Shown here: positions 1 through 9,937 of the stretch, in pieces
Layout: each line of letters begins with the position of its first letter
Position numbering within the stretch: the first letter of the stretch is position 1
Assembly (NCBI GenBank): GCA_021234155.1
Contig: JAJEKV010000015.1
Span: 10,874,101 to 10,938,100, forward strand
Direction of reading: 5' to 3'
Length of the DNA: 64,000 bases
Source: Isoetes taiwanensis
Lineage: Eukaryota; Streptophyta; Lycopodiopsida; Isoetales; Isoetaceae
The notes under the pieces: model-generated
The model's database searches: none
Told to the model about the DNA's origin: nothing
Seen by the model: the letters and a program-made list of their open reading frames with translations, nothing else
Translations under genes and position numbers: made by a program

Positions 1-544
1 AAATGACCACAATGCCTTGTGCCATGAAGGATTTACAGCATTATTTTTATAAACTGATACATTGCCTCCTGCTACCAGAACGCCATAGATATAGACAACA
101 AAATTTGTTTCATTCGTTAGACCATCCATCATGATGTGAGTGAGCGTTCTGCAATAACAAGATTGAAAGAAGTGCAGGTGTTCTTCTGTGAGGCATTTTG
201 AGAATTTTGGCATGAATCTCGCCATCTAGCTTAATATTGGAGTCAACATGTTTTTTTTATTGATATATGCTTTTGATGACGAGCTTGCGTTAGAATTGTT
301 TGGAAATATTGATTTCTTTCCAGACCTGCCATATGATGACAGTTAATAGCCTTACAAACTTCACTTTCATATTTCTCATATGCTGAACTATTCAAAGATG
401 CTTAAACTGTTCAACATAACACAGTACAATTCTAATCCCATTGAAAGATAGTATATAAACCTTTACAACACGATAAAAAACGGCTACAACAACCTCATAT
501 CCTGCCCTTCCAAAACTAGGAAATACTGGTCCAAAGTTGTAAGC
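1..544. other. Non-coding flank of copy A
   Basis: No gene is recognised. Bases about 113-155 resemble 21,015-21,056 and 21,431-21,470 (a short word around ttagaccatccatcatgatg), so a small dispersed repeat is present. A short minus-strand open frame at 392-574 has no recognisable domain and is probably chance. Confidence 0.5.
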
Positions 545-546
545 CT

Positions 547-775
547 TTAGCAAGGAGGCAAGGGAGATCCACAAAGACCAGCATTGGAAGCACAGCTAGA
601 GGCATTGAAATTATTCAAAGCTCCAGCTTGAGGAATTTTTCCTATCAATTTGTCGTGTGATAGGTCAAGAAAGGTAACGGGAAGGTTAACAAAAGAGGAA
701 GGAATGGGGCCACTCAACTGGTTACTAGACAAAAAGGTGGCTTCAATGGAAGAAGTCTCAAGCTTTTGCAACAGT
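547..775 (-). pseudogene. 3' fragment of a secreted LRR protein gene (copy A)
   Basis: About 74 codons read open on the minus strand. They contain plant-type extracellular LRR consensus (LSSNQLSGPIPSSF, then LPVTFLDLSHDKLIGKIP), a C-terminal cap ending GLCGSPLPPC, and a natural TAA stop at 547-549. The end closely matches the LRR gene at 59,536-61,355, which ends GLCGSPLPAC; similarity continues roughly 20 bases past the stop and then breaks. Only the last two to three repeats are present, with no start, signal peptide or promoter. It sits head-to-head with a copia RT remnant that begins about 100 bases away. I read it as a captured gene fragment. The secreted LRR proteins it resembles are PGIP- or DRT100-like; the exact family is uncertain. 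Confidence 0.8.
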
Positions 776-2342
776 AGCAGATGCTCTTCAGAAGGAGATC
801 TTGTTTGAAAGAATGTATGGCACTTGGCGGAATGCAGATTTGGGAGAAAAATGTGTCTTGGAATGTTTTCAAGCTGAACTATTAGAACCTTGTTTAATTC
901 AAGAAGCCTTATCGGGGCCAGAATCCGAACAAAAGGGAGAAACGCAGTAGGTTACAGATGGGTATTCAAGATAAAACAGGCCAGTGATGGCACAATTGAA
1001 AGACTTCGAGCAAGATTAGTAGCACGAGGCTTTCAACAAGTTGGCGTAGACTTTGATGAGATTTTTTCACCAGTTGCAAAAATGACATAATTTCGGACTA
1101 TTTTGGCATTGGCAACTCAGAAAAACTTAGAAATCCATCAGATGGATGTAAAAACAGCTTATTTAAATGGTTATTTAGAGGAAGATATCTTTATGAAGCA
1201 TTTAGAGAGTTTCCCACAAGAAAAAGGCAAAGTTTGCAGATTAAACAAAGCATTATATGGTTTAAAACAGAGCCCTTGAATATGGTATCTCAGACTTGAT
1301 ATATTTCTTCAAAATTTGGGTTTCAAAAGGTGCACTACAAAGTGGAATGTATAGTGCAGGTGGATAGATCAAAAGATAGCCATGGTAATTGTGTATGTTA
1401 ATGATTTGATTATTGTGAGCAATGGAATGGAAGGAATTAAGGGCATTAAAGAGGTTTTGAAATCAGAGTTTAGAATGACAGATTTGGGTGAGATTCGGAT
1501 GTGTTTGGGTCTTCAAATCACTTGAGATAGAATGAAGAGAACAATTCTTATCCATCAAGAGCATGCTATTCAGAAATTGTGCAACAGGTTTGGCATGGAT
1601 TTTTATTCATTGAAAGACACTCCAGCTTGCCTACATTGCAAATTAAGTGCATATATGAGTCCTCAGACCAGGAAAAAGCAGTTAGAAATGCCACGAGTTC
1701 CTTATTATAGAAATGTTGTAGGATGCTTAATGTATGTCATGGTTAGTACCCGACCTGACATTGCACAAGCAGTAGGTATGGTTAGCAGATTTATGCATTA
1801 TCCAGGGATTCAGCAGTGGTTAATTATTAAAAGAATAATTTGATATCTTAAAGGAACAAAGGATATGGGATTAAGATACCAACCAGATTCAAATGATCCA
1901 ATGGTGAAAATGGTATCATTTATAGATGTTGATTGGGCTGGAGATCAGGACTCCAGGAGATCAACCACAGGTTTTTGTGTCATATTACATGATGCCGCTG
2001 TAACTTGGACAAGCTGCAAACAAACATCCCTAGCGATGTCTTCATGTGAGGCTGAGTACATGGCTACCTCAACTGTAGTGCGAGAAGCTATTTGTCTGAG
2101 ACAATCCTTAGCAAATCCAATTCATCGTCGCAGGTCCAAACATATCTCTATACATCACCATTTCACCAGAGAAAAAGTAGATCGAACAATCCTGATGCGG
2201 TACATTCCAATCGAAGAAATGCCTGCAGATCTCCCCACCAAGCCCTTGATCAAAGAAAAGTTTGAGCAACACCGAAAAAGCTTGGGTGTGGAGTCCTCAG
2301 AGATGATCGAAAGAGGGAGTCCTCATAATAAGCAGGAAGAGG
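776..2342 (+). pseudogene. Ty1/copia polyprotein remnant: RT and RNase H (copy A)
   Basis: A single reading frame carries the copia RVT_2 reverse transcriptase and RNase H. Landmarks in order are GYRWVFKIK near 950, the RT core with QMDVKTAYLNG near 1,140, NKALYGLKQSP near 1,245, the catalytic box changed from YVDD to YVND near 1,400, DWAGDQDSRRSTTGFCV near 1,930 and SSCEAEYMATS near 2,040 (RNase H), ending about 2,300. Five in-frame stops break it: TAA 1,088, TGA 1,277, TAG 1,352, TGA 1,523 and TGA 1,841. The TGA stops sit where copia proteins usually have arginine, which suggests CGA to TGA decay. No gag, protease or integrase is joined to it. The element is dead and its stops are shared with copy B. 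Confidence 0.92.
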
Positions 2343-2345
2343 AAG
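2331..2345 (+). promoter_or_regulatory. Polypurine tract of the copia element (copy A)
   Basis: A purine-rich run (agcaggaagaggaag) directly precedes the TGTTAG start of the 3' LTR. This is where plus-strand DNA priming occurs in LTR retrotransposons. The equivalent site in copy B is about 23,647-23,661. Confidence 0.7.
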
Positions 2346-2530
2346 TGTTAGAAATAACAAACTCAAGATTCGGCTTTTAAAAGGTATACGTTGTAAATAC
2401 GATATATTCTTAAGTTAGTTGAGATATTAATGTCCAGTTGTAGAAATTAAATATAGAGCTACGTGCTGAGATTGTAAAGGGCTGGTCCAATTGAAATCTT
2501 GGGTACTTTTCTTGGAATCTCATTGTTTAA
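2346..2530 (+). repeat. Copia 3' LTR (copy A), about 185 bp
   Basis: It starts TGTTAGAAATAAC right after the polypurine tract and ends near cattgttta. It matches the reverse complement of the LTR next to a primer-binding site at 42,086-42,311 and the one at 58,109-58,262, which sets its borders to within about 10 bases. No matching 5' LTR is found upstream of the RT remnant, so the element lost its left half. Confidence 0.8.
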
Positions 2531-3831
2531 TACAGATGCAGAAGAAATCACTTATTTTGTTGTGAAGCCTTGCTTTCTTTGTTTGCGTTTTGGCCTTCTT
2601 GCCTTTTCTTGTCCAGAGGCAATTCGCTGCCACCAGTATTTCTTTTTAACTTAGTCATGGTTTAAACTCATAATTGAAATGTTCTAACTGGTCAGAATTG
2701 TGGGATTGTCATTTTGTCCAGGCCTTTTCCTTGCATCCTCTGTTGCAGTTTGGAGCTCCATAGTAGTCTTTGGCTCTTGATTTGTAGGATGCACGCTAAG
2801 AAAAGGCTCAAATTTCTTTTGCATCTATGTTTTACTTGCAATCTTCTCTAAAAACATCCATCCGCTTCCCCGCTAAATCTAAAACAAATTGTTACATGCA
2901 CCATTCTTCTTAGCTCTAGTTGATCTAGCCACCTGCATTCATGTTGAATCGGACGATGTTGAAGTCGCGGTAAGCGTTGACATTGTAAACAGAATCAAAA
3001 CAAAGTGATTGTTCAGTTACACAAATCGGGTTGTAATTTTGTAGCTCCAACAAATGTAGAGTTTTACGTAGTCTTTAATTCCAATTCGAACAACTCAAGA
3101 ACAATTCCGGCCTATTCAATAGACCATTCGAAGCTTTTCATTTTGTCACACTTCTTTCTGTTCCCTCTTGTTTCTCATATCCATGGATTTGCCTTCCCAC
3201 GTCATTTTCCTCACCCTTTTCTTTTTTTTGCCTACATAGGGGCCCATCTCCATTAGGGTCTTTTACCAGAGTTCTTTGCTACATGACAATCTCGTTGCTT
3301 TTATCGGAATTCAATTGGGGTGAGATGGCACTACATCCACAAAATTTTCAGATGTACCATCACTGGATCTGAAAAATTGAGTTTATCCTGGAGATTGTCA
3401 TTTAGAACGAATCCAAACGGCTTTCAACTTTCTTGCATATTCAAACCGACTATCTTCTAGGGTTCACTGCTCTCTCGCCAGAAGGAAAGAAATAAGAAAC
3501 CCCATTGAAAATGGAAATGGTCTTCATTTGCTACACCTGTGATTGTTGACATGGAACGGGTCTGAAACTCGAGCGTGATGCTAATGGGTAGCCACTCTGA
3601 GCTCCTGTTTTTGCTTCTGCTGTAGAAGCCCTTGCTTTTGCTGCGAAGAAATCCCTTGGGAATGTTCTATTTTTTCCTTTTCTATGAAGTAATCCTCCGG
3701 GTTTCGGAGTTCAATTATATCCTCTCAATCGGTTTGTTACAAGCAACAAATCGCCCCTCCTGAGCCTTGTTAATACCTACCAGAGAAAAGGGCTCCCTTC
3801 TCAAGTCCTGCTTATACCTAATACTAGAGAG
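2531..3831. other. Non-coding repeat flank (copy A)
   Basis: No gene is recognised. The same sequence occurs at 23,847-25,149 and, reverse-complemented, within about 55,110-56,400, so it travels with the copia 3' end. An open frame at 3,005-3,256 has no domain and does not survive in copy B. Confidence 0.6.
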
Positions 3832-6536
3832 TTGATTTAGGCTAGCCAAATATGGAGGCTCGTGAAGACGGATGGCACCACTGTAGCATGTCATGGTCCA
3901 CCGGATTCTGTATGTAAGATAATATAATAAGTATATGCTGGTGGCGAAATCCTAGATTGAACCTAGAAATGCTGGATTGGTCTTTGGCAAAGCAGTAGAA
4001 CTGGATTGATGCTGGGTTGGCTTTTTTTGCATGAAAGTGGAATTGGATTATTGTCAGTTGTTTTTTGTACTGGAAAAAAAAATTGAAAATTTTTGTTTCG
4101 GTGTGTATGGTTTCCATGCCATTCATAAACTTGCCAATGTTTTTCTATTTTTTATTTTTTTTTTCAAACCAAGAAAACATCTCCCATAACACACCAAAAT
4201 AGAAAAACCCCTTTTTTCGTTTAAAGGTCAGACCCCTATTCCGTTTATTGGGGGTGAATAATCCAGTATTTTTAAGGTATCCTTAGAATAATGTTTCATG
4301 TACAAATCATTTGCCGAATTTTCTCTCTCCGGAGGTGTACTCATTGCCTCCATTCGCACTAGCTGGATAGGGGGTTCTCCTATTTGGGTTTGGGCTCAAT
4401 GAAACAAGAATATGGCTACAGCAGCAGTATAGGAGAAGTACTTTTTTCTCTTTACACACCATCTTCGAATTGAGATGGGCAGATGGATTGGTGAGCCATG
4501 CCAGGAAAGGCTCTGCCAATGCTTCCAAATGGGAGTCATTGAGGATGAATCTCATACCCTTCAAAGTTTCCCAGCGTATGATCAATCCAGACGCGCTAAG
4601 CTGAGTTGGTCAGGCCTGATCAGCCGCTATATGTGACATTGAGCACGGCTTCCGTATGGGTGCTGGGATCATACCTTGAGGAGGTTATGGACATGCAAAA
4701 TCAGCTATGTCCTCGGGCACACACTTGATGTGTATATGTACATTTATTTTCATGATGATGTATACTTGTACAGTTTGACAGCATTCTTATTACTGCCACG
4801 ATTTTTCCCTTGAAAACCCTTCGGGGCGAGGATTTTTTTAACCCGGACAGTAATAAGTTTGTTGCACTCCTTCTGGGTCCCATAGGCCGATTGGTCTCAG
4901 TGGACGATAAAAATCATTCTTTCTTCTATCTTTCTTTCTAAAACCTGCATGCAAAACACAAGCGTTCAGGGTTCAAAATCTGCCATATCTTGCATGGAAA
5001 AAACATAAGCTCTGAGAAGCATAAAACCTACAATAGTCTAGTCGATTCGAAGCTTCTACAATTAGAGGAATACAACTCTGACTTCACTGATACCATGCAA
5101 ATAGAAAGAAAGTTGGGCACACCGCAATTCATGATCCCTTAGCTCTATCCCCTTGCATCTTCACCGTTTGATTGGAATATTCCAGATATATCCCATAGCC
5201 ACATCTTCAACCCTAGGGTTTTCCCTAGGGTCGATTCTTATCTTATCTTCTCTTAATTAGATGAAGGATCATTTCATTTAAATAAGGACTAGGCACATGT
5301 GTCTGGCCTTTAGGACATGCGATAACTCTTAACAGAAGAACCGAGTGCATTTGTATTAAACCCTTCATTGTAAGGACAGAAGGAAGCACAGGTCATATTG
5401 GTTGCATCTGATTGGACATCTGATAATAGTTTTTTACGTCATATCATGTCTATGCATGCACAAGTGAAAGATCAAATTAGCAGTTTATGCATATACACTT
5501 GTATAAATGAATATGTATAATTAGCATAAGATTAAATGGCAAAAATTCAGTAAGATACCATACTACTCTACTTGAATATGCAAAATTTGGCAAAAATAAA
5601 ATTTATTATGGTAATAGTGCTTCTAAATTATGGAGGAAATTAAATGGTAAAGTCAATTTTCAGCTCATGTTTGTTAGACTCCTTCCCACAATTGGTAAAG
5701 TGCATGCAGCTTTCTCTTGTGTGGTGCATAGATAGTCAGTTGGACCAACCAAACAAGGGGGAGAGAACAACCTTTTCTTAATGACACGTGACATTGGGCA
5801 GCACCTTTTATTTCTTATTGGATTGTTTATCATTTTCTAAACCAAAGACACGAGATAATCGAGTATCTAATTGACAAAGCATAACTTTATTCTGTGAGAG
5901 TTTTAACTTTGTGAATCATTTTATTGAAAAGAATGTCTGCACCAATTAGTAGAATAGCTCAACCATGCCTTTCAAAACTTTGCCTCTTTAATCTTCAAAC
6001 TTTTTTATAGTACTGTCTTATTTTGCACCATGTTACAGGTGCTTCTAGGGGCATTGTCAATATTAATGAACCCTTGATGGAATTCACACGGGAGCACCAC
6101 CGATAGGATGCCAAGGGCTAATTGCTATACTGTGCACCATAAGCCCCGTGAATCGCAATGGGCACATTACGGGCTAGCCAAAGTTCGCCTAGGGGTACCA
6201 ACTTCTCATGTTTATTATAACAAAAAACATTAGATAAGGAAGATTGGCATTGTTATTATTGTTTAAAGTTTTTCCTTTGAAAACCTTTTGAGGAAAGGGT
6301 ATTTAAATCCTAGTAGCAATAGTTGGACTAGCCATTAAATGGGTCTCGTGGGTTTTTTTTTTTGTCTTTGTGGACGTTAAAAATTGATTCTAGCTAGATT
6401 TGGCAAATTGATAGTCTTTGGAGTGCTATAGTTGTATTTTTCCTACCTACCATGAATGACTACTTGAATGTATTTTAAGTGTATGAATGCCCTTAATGGA
6501 TACGCCACACAGAGGTAGCATTTGGTGTGTTTTTTG
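3832..6536 (+). repeat. Non-coding dispersed repeat ending at a primer-binding site (copy A)
   Basis: This block begins near gttgatttaggctagcc and also occurs at 25,150-27,855 and 61,531-64,000 (direct), and inverted at 47,250-47,602 plus 53,330-55,110. It contains two diverged copies of an LTR-like R/U5 motif: ttgaaaaccc, a GC-rich loop, ggatttttttaaccc, then gtggacgataaaaat (about 4,795-4,910), and again ending gtggacgttaaaaat (about 6,265-6,395). A tRNA-Met-type primer-binding site follows. I infer the LTR and leader of a non-autonomous copia-like element. Its true 5' end is unclear. No protein is encoded. Confidence 0.65.
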
Positions 6537-6551
6537 TGGTATCAGAGCTGG
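6537..6551 (+). promoter_or_regulatory. Primer-binding site, tRNA-Met type (copy A)
   Basis: TGGTATCAGAGCTGG is the classic complement of the 3' end of plant initiator tRNA-Met used by copia and related elements. It marks the end of a 5' LTR on the plus strand. No gag or pol follows, only a CT-rich tract, so the element is non-autonomous or internally deleted. Confidence 0.7.
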
Positions 6552-6929
6552 TGGGAAGCTCATTTAAGTCACCTAGCCATCTTAAGGGTGCATCAAGAGA
6601 GCTGCATTGGGAAGGCAGGAAGCTGCAAAACTATATTTGTAAAAGAGAAATTTCGTAAAATTGCTCAGCTAGAGCATCATCCAAACCAAATTTGTGAAAG
6701 AAAATAAACTACTTATATCAACATAAAATACATTATCTAAACATATATAATTCTTACTAGAAATGGAGCCCAGCGTTGCTGGACATAGCTAGGAACTGTA
6801 AATGATACATTCTGGAGCAAATTGTTAAATTAATTTATGTTAAAATCACACAATTAAGAGGTTTTTCCCTTCAATGTTTTTATTTTTCTAATTTCACTTT
6901 CTCTTTTTTCTCATATTTGTATGCCCTCT

Positions 6930-7347
6930 TTCACCATTTCTCCACCCTTTTTTTTTTTTTTTTTTTCGTTCTTTTCTATTTTGCTATTCCCTACTTTTCT
7001 CGCTTTTTCGTCCTTTTGTTCCTGTCCCCTCCCATTCCTATTTTACCTTTATTTTTCTCTCATTTTATTTATTGTTCTCCCGCTTCCTTCCTCTTTTCCT
7101 TTTACCTTTTTTTTTCCCTTTTTCTTTTTTCTTCCCTTCCCTCTCCTCCCCTCCTTTTTCCTTCGCTTCTCTTCCCTTTTCCCTTTCCCTTTCCTCTTTC
7201 CTTTTCATTTTTCGATGGCCTTTTCCCCTTCTTCTCTCCTCCTTTCCCAACTATTTCTCTCTTCCACTTTTTTCCGTACCATTTTTCCCTTCCATTTCCC
7301 CTTTCCTCTCCCTTTTCTTTTTCGTTTTCCTTTTTCTTTTCCTTTTT
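6930..7347. repeat. CT-rich (GA-rich on minus) tract (copy A)
   Basis: About 420 bases are almost pure pyrimidine on the plus strand, mainly T and C runs. It directly abuts the A-rich 3' end of a minus-strand SINE-like element at 7,348, so it may be an expanded purine tail of that element. Open frames through it are low-complexity Phe/Ser/Pro artefacts. Confidence 0.9.
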
Positions 7348-7540
7348 GGGTTGCCCCTAGGGGGCCAATCCCTTGCTTGTGTGGGTTTTAGGCATATTCT
7401 TGATATATACCAGTATATCCTTAGAATATGCGGAAAACTGCTACAAACTTGCTATAGCCAGTAAATTGGTGGTGACCCCTGTTGCTGGGGCACCGCTGTT
7501 CGAACTGGCTAACCGGCTGTGTGGTTCCGATGGAGTAACA
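7348..7540 (-). mobile_element. SINE-like element (copy A)
   Basis: On the minus strand this reads from a tRNA-like head with a B-box-like gttcgaac word, through a body containing gctatagcaagtttgtagc, to a 3' end ccctaggggcaaccc followed at once by an A/G-rich tail. The same body and end occur at 19,738-19,912, at 28,666-28,852, and truncated at 46,539-46,592. Length is about 190 bp with no coding capacity. I infer a tRNA-derived SINE. The A box is not clear, so the call is tentative. Confidence 0.5.
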
Positions 7541-8269
7541 TTCTTCGAGAACTGTCGGGTTCTTGAATTTTATGCCTAACATCTTGGTAGATGATCACTT
7601 TTGATACTGTAAAAGGCGAAGGAGGAAGTGAGGGATCTTCGATCAATGAAACATGAAAAGCTGGCCTCTCTTCTGAAGCCAAGGAAGAACCACAAAAGAA
7701 CCTTAATGGACCAGAGAAGATTATCAAGCATTTATTCGAGTACGTTTAAAGTGTTTTAGGGTTTTTGAATTATTTGCATGTCGAGATTTTTTTTCTCTGA
7801 ATATGTGTTTGTGCTTTCTCTCGTGCAGATGCTGCAGTTTGATAGTGCCGCTTTGTTGAATGGATTTCCAGATTTTGAGTTGTATAATGGAACTCGGACT
7901 GATCCAGGGTGTTTCTTAATTCCAGCATTCTTTCCTATGTCCATTCCTCGCCGGACGTAGCACCAGTCAAGCAGAAAGCAAAACATTCAACAAGGTGGTC
8001 CGTTTTTGCAGTCCCAATGATTCACAAGATAGTCCCAGTTTACTGTGAATGATTCCATTTCCATAAGGTGGTCCTTTGTGAGTAAATTCCCTGAATCTCT
8101 AAAACTTCCCATTTTATTCTCGATCGCTTTTTGCATAGTTCTAATGTAGCTATTATAGAAGCAATTAGCACACATGTAAAAGTGTGCGCCACCATGTTTG
8201 GCTTTTTCATTTTCTTGATTTTCAATATCCGTGGGTGGAGCTCCTGTGGATACCCAAAGATTCACCATC
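7541..8269. other. Upstream region of the PRD1-like gene (copy A)
   Basis: A weak coding look appears at 7,580-7,745 on the plus strand (residues such as SSEAKEEPQKNLNGPEKIIKHLFEY if a stop is ignored), and a splice-acceptor-like ctctcgtgcag ends at 7,829. I do not recognise the product. It may be a 5' exon or UTR of the PRD1-like gene or an unrelated gene scrap. The copy B counterpart is 28,853-29,586. Confidence 0.3.
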
Positions 8270-8272
8270 AAA

Positions 8273-8470
8273 TGCAAAGAAGATCGAGGGCTCGCCAAAG
8301 AAACCAATTGCCTCTTGCAATGTGTGGCCGTGGCCACTGTTTATCCTTGTATATTCCAACCCAGGACGATGCCGAAATCTGGCTCCAATGCTTCACCAAT
8401 TTGTTGGAAGAATCTTCTGCATTTCTTATTGACAAATGTTATGCCATATCCGAATTCACAAAGTATTTAG
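8273..8470 (+). pseudogene. PRD1: PRD1-like meiotic gene, first coding exon, 5' part (copy A)
   Basis: The frame contains CGRGHCLSL, then LQCFTNLLEESSAF and CYAISEFTKYL. This lines up with the conserved N-terminus of plant PRD1 as I remember it (Cys-x-x-Gly-His, then CFSNL and a following helical repeat). PRD1 is needed for meiotic DNA double-strand-break formation with SPO11 and is the plant counterpart of mammalian MEI1. The exon is cut at 8,470 by a minus-strand LINE. In copy A nothing of the gene follows, because the duplication ends inside the LINE. The start at 8,273 is the nearest in-frame ATG and is uncertain; copy B differs around it at several CAG/CTG sites. Confidence 0.72.
8454..8470. 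repeat. LINE target-site duplication, 3' side (copy A)
   Basis: ATTCACAAAGTATTTAG is identical to 36,780-36,796. It abuts the T-run that is the complement of the LINE's poly(A) tail. Confidence 0.9.
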
Positions 8471-9184
8471 TTTTTTTGATTGAAGGATGGTATTATATTT
8501 ATATTATAAAGGAGAACAAAAATGACTACTTGTATGGGGAGGTCCACCCAAAAAACCTCCATGAAAGTGAATCCGGAAAGTGGGGGTTTAACTAAAATTC
8601 TATGACACCCAAAGATGTCAAACAAGGAAGGAAATAACTATAAGTATAACAGTTTTCTGCCTAAAGGTTATAAACCAAAGCCAAAAACTCTGAAATAAGA
8701 GTGACAGAGTTTTATAATGTTTTAAGATGTCTTCAATCCTGAATTTGATCCTCAACATCAAGTCTCCTATCCAGAGGAGTAACCAGCACCATCCAAAGGG
8801 TCCGGGTCCTTTCGTGACCATTGTCATCTTGCGCTTCTAGGCATGGGCATGATCCGGATTTTTGCAAAATTGTACTTTCCCGCAAAGATTCTAGCTTGAC
8901 GGATGAATTCTCTTCAGGTCCGCTGAGGGCACACGAAAGCAAAGCAATCACAATCTTCTTCAAAGTGATGAAGGGAGCACTGTCGAAATTCAGCTGCCCA
9001 CTTTTGAATGTCTTCATATTTCTTATTTGGGAAGGAGATCCGTGCTCATAAGAAAGAATTTTCAAAAAAAAAGATGAACTTATAAGTAGACTTTATGAAT
9101 CCAAGACACATCATAATTTGTTTGAGAGAGTATGGCCTGAGGCCATATAACTTCATTGCAGAAAACTAATTTATTTCTGCCTTT
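8471..9184 (-). pseudogene. LINE RNase H-like tail and 3' UTR (copy A)
   Basis: Below the zf-RVT domain the minus frame continues with a GRNKLVF-like segment and then LNFD near 8,990, reminiscent of the KLNFDGA start of plant LINE RNase H domains. The frame is broken and the catalytic residues cannot all be placed. The last about 130 bases are the 3' UTR with the A-rich end at 8,471. Confidence 0.5.
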
Positions 9185-9937
9185 CTAGATTCTCCATAGA
9201 AGGATATAAAAACTCCAATGTCTGGGAGAGCTGGGGAGAAAAAAATCAGCTTCAGGACTCTCGAGAGAGAGATTAAGCAGCAAGGCCTCTGAGGAGATCT
9301 CAATTGTCCATTGGGACCAGAAGCAAGATCTAAAAAGATGGTCTTCATTTTCTGCATACGAGAGACATCTAGGGCAGACATTAGTATTTGAAAAATTACA
9401 GCTGAAGCGCTTGCTGTTTGTGGCCAGACTTTTATGCCACAGTTGCCAAATGAATGCCTTGATTTTCGGATTAATCGGGGACTTCCAAAGATGGATAAGA
9501 TTGGCTTTGCAGCATTCCTGAGAAATTCCCCATTTGAGGTGTACACTCATCTCTTGATCTTTCATAAGATATTTATAAGCCTCCTTTACTTTAAAAATGA
9601 ATTTCCCTTTATAATGCCAAGTGATATTGCTATTGTTCCATTCAGCTTGAGAGATATAATTTGAAATGGCATTATAAAGAGATCTGCTGCTATCATCTTC
9701 ATACCTGATGTCAGAAGAATCAAAAGGAATAGGACCGTTAGCATCAAACAGATCTGAGATTGTGATCAAACCTTTTTCTTGCCACAATTTAGCTTGATCT
9801 GGGAAGTTTCTAATGAGACAATGGGAGCTGTTGTCTCCGAGAAGGTAAGGATTCCAAGCCATTATCCATTTCCTTATCAAGGGAGGACAATTGTTGGGGA
9901 TCTGAAACTCGAAAAAGGCAAAGATCCGAAGTAACAT
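9185..9937 (-). pseudogene. LINE ORF2 C-terminal part with zf-RVT domain (copy A)
   Basis: A 250-residue open stretch. Residues about 150-215 match the plant zf-RVT signature: IKAFIWQLWHKSLATN, then CPRCLSYAENEDHLFRSC, with Cys-x2-Cys and His-x4-Cys spacing. This zinc-binding region follows the RT in plant LINE ORF2 proteins. A frame shift separates it from the RT upstream (minus direction) near 9,880-9,940. Confidence 0.85.

Noticed and set aside
392-574. 60-codon minus-strand frame conserved in copies A and B
   Set aside because: Conservation only reflects the recent duplication. It has no domain and partly overlaps the LRR fragment's end.
6917-7464. Long overlapping Phe/Ser/Pro-rich open frames, and Lys/Glu-rich ones on the other strand
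   Set aside because: They are translations of the CT-rich tract, exist in several frames at once and have no homology.
8131-8595. A 154-codon plus-strand frame as an intact protein
   Set aside because: Its last 40 codons are antisense LINE 3' sequence and its first part is not conserved in frame with copy B. Only the middle is PRD1-like.
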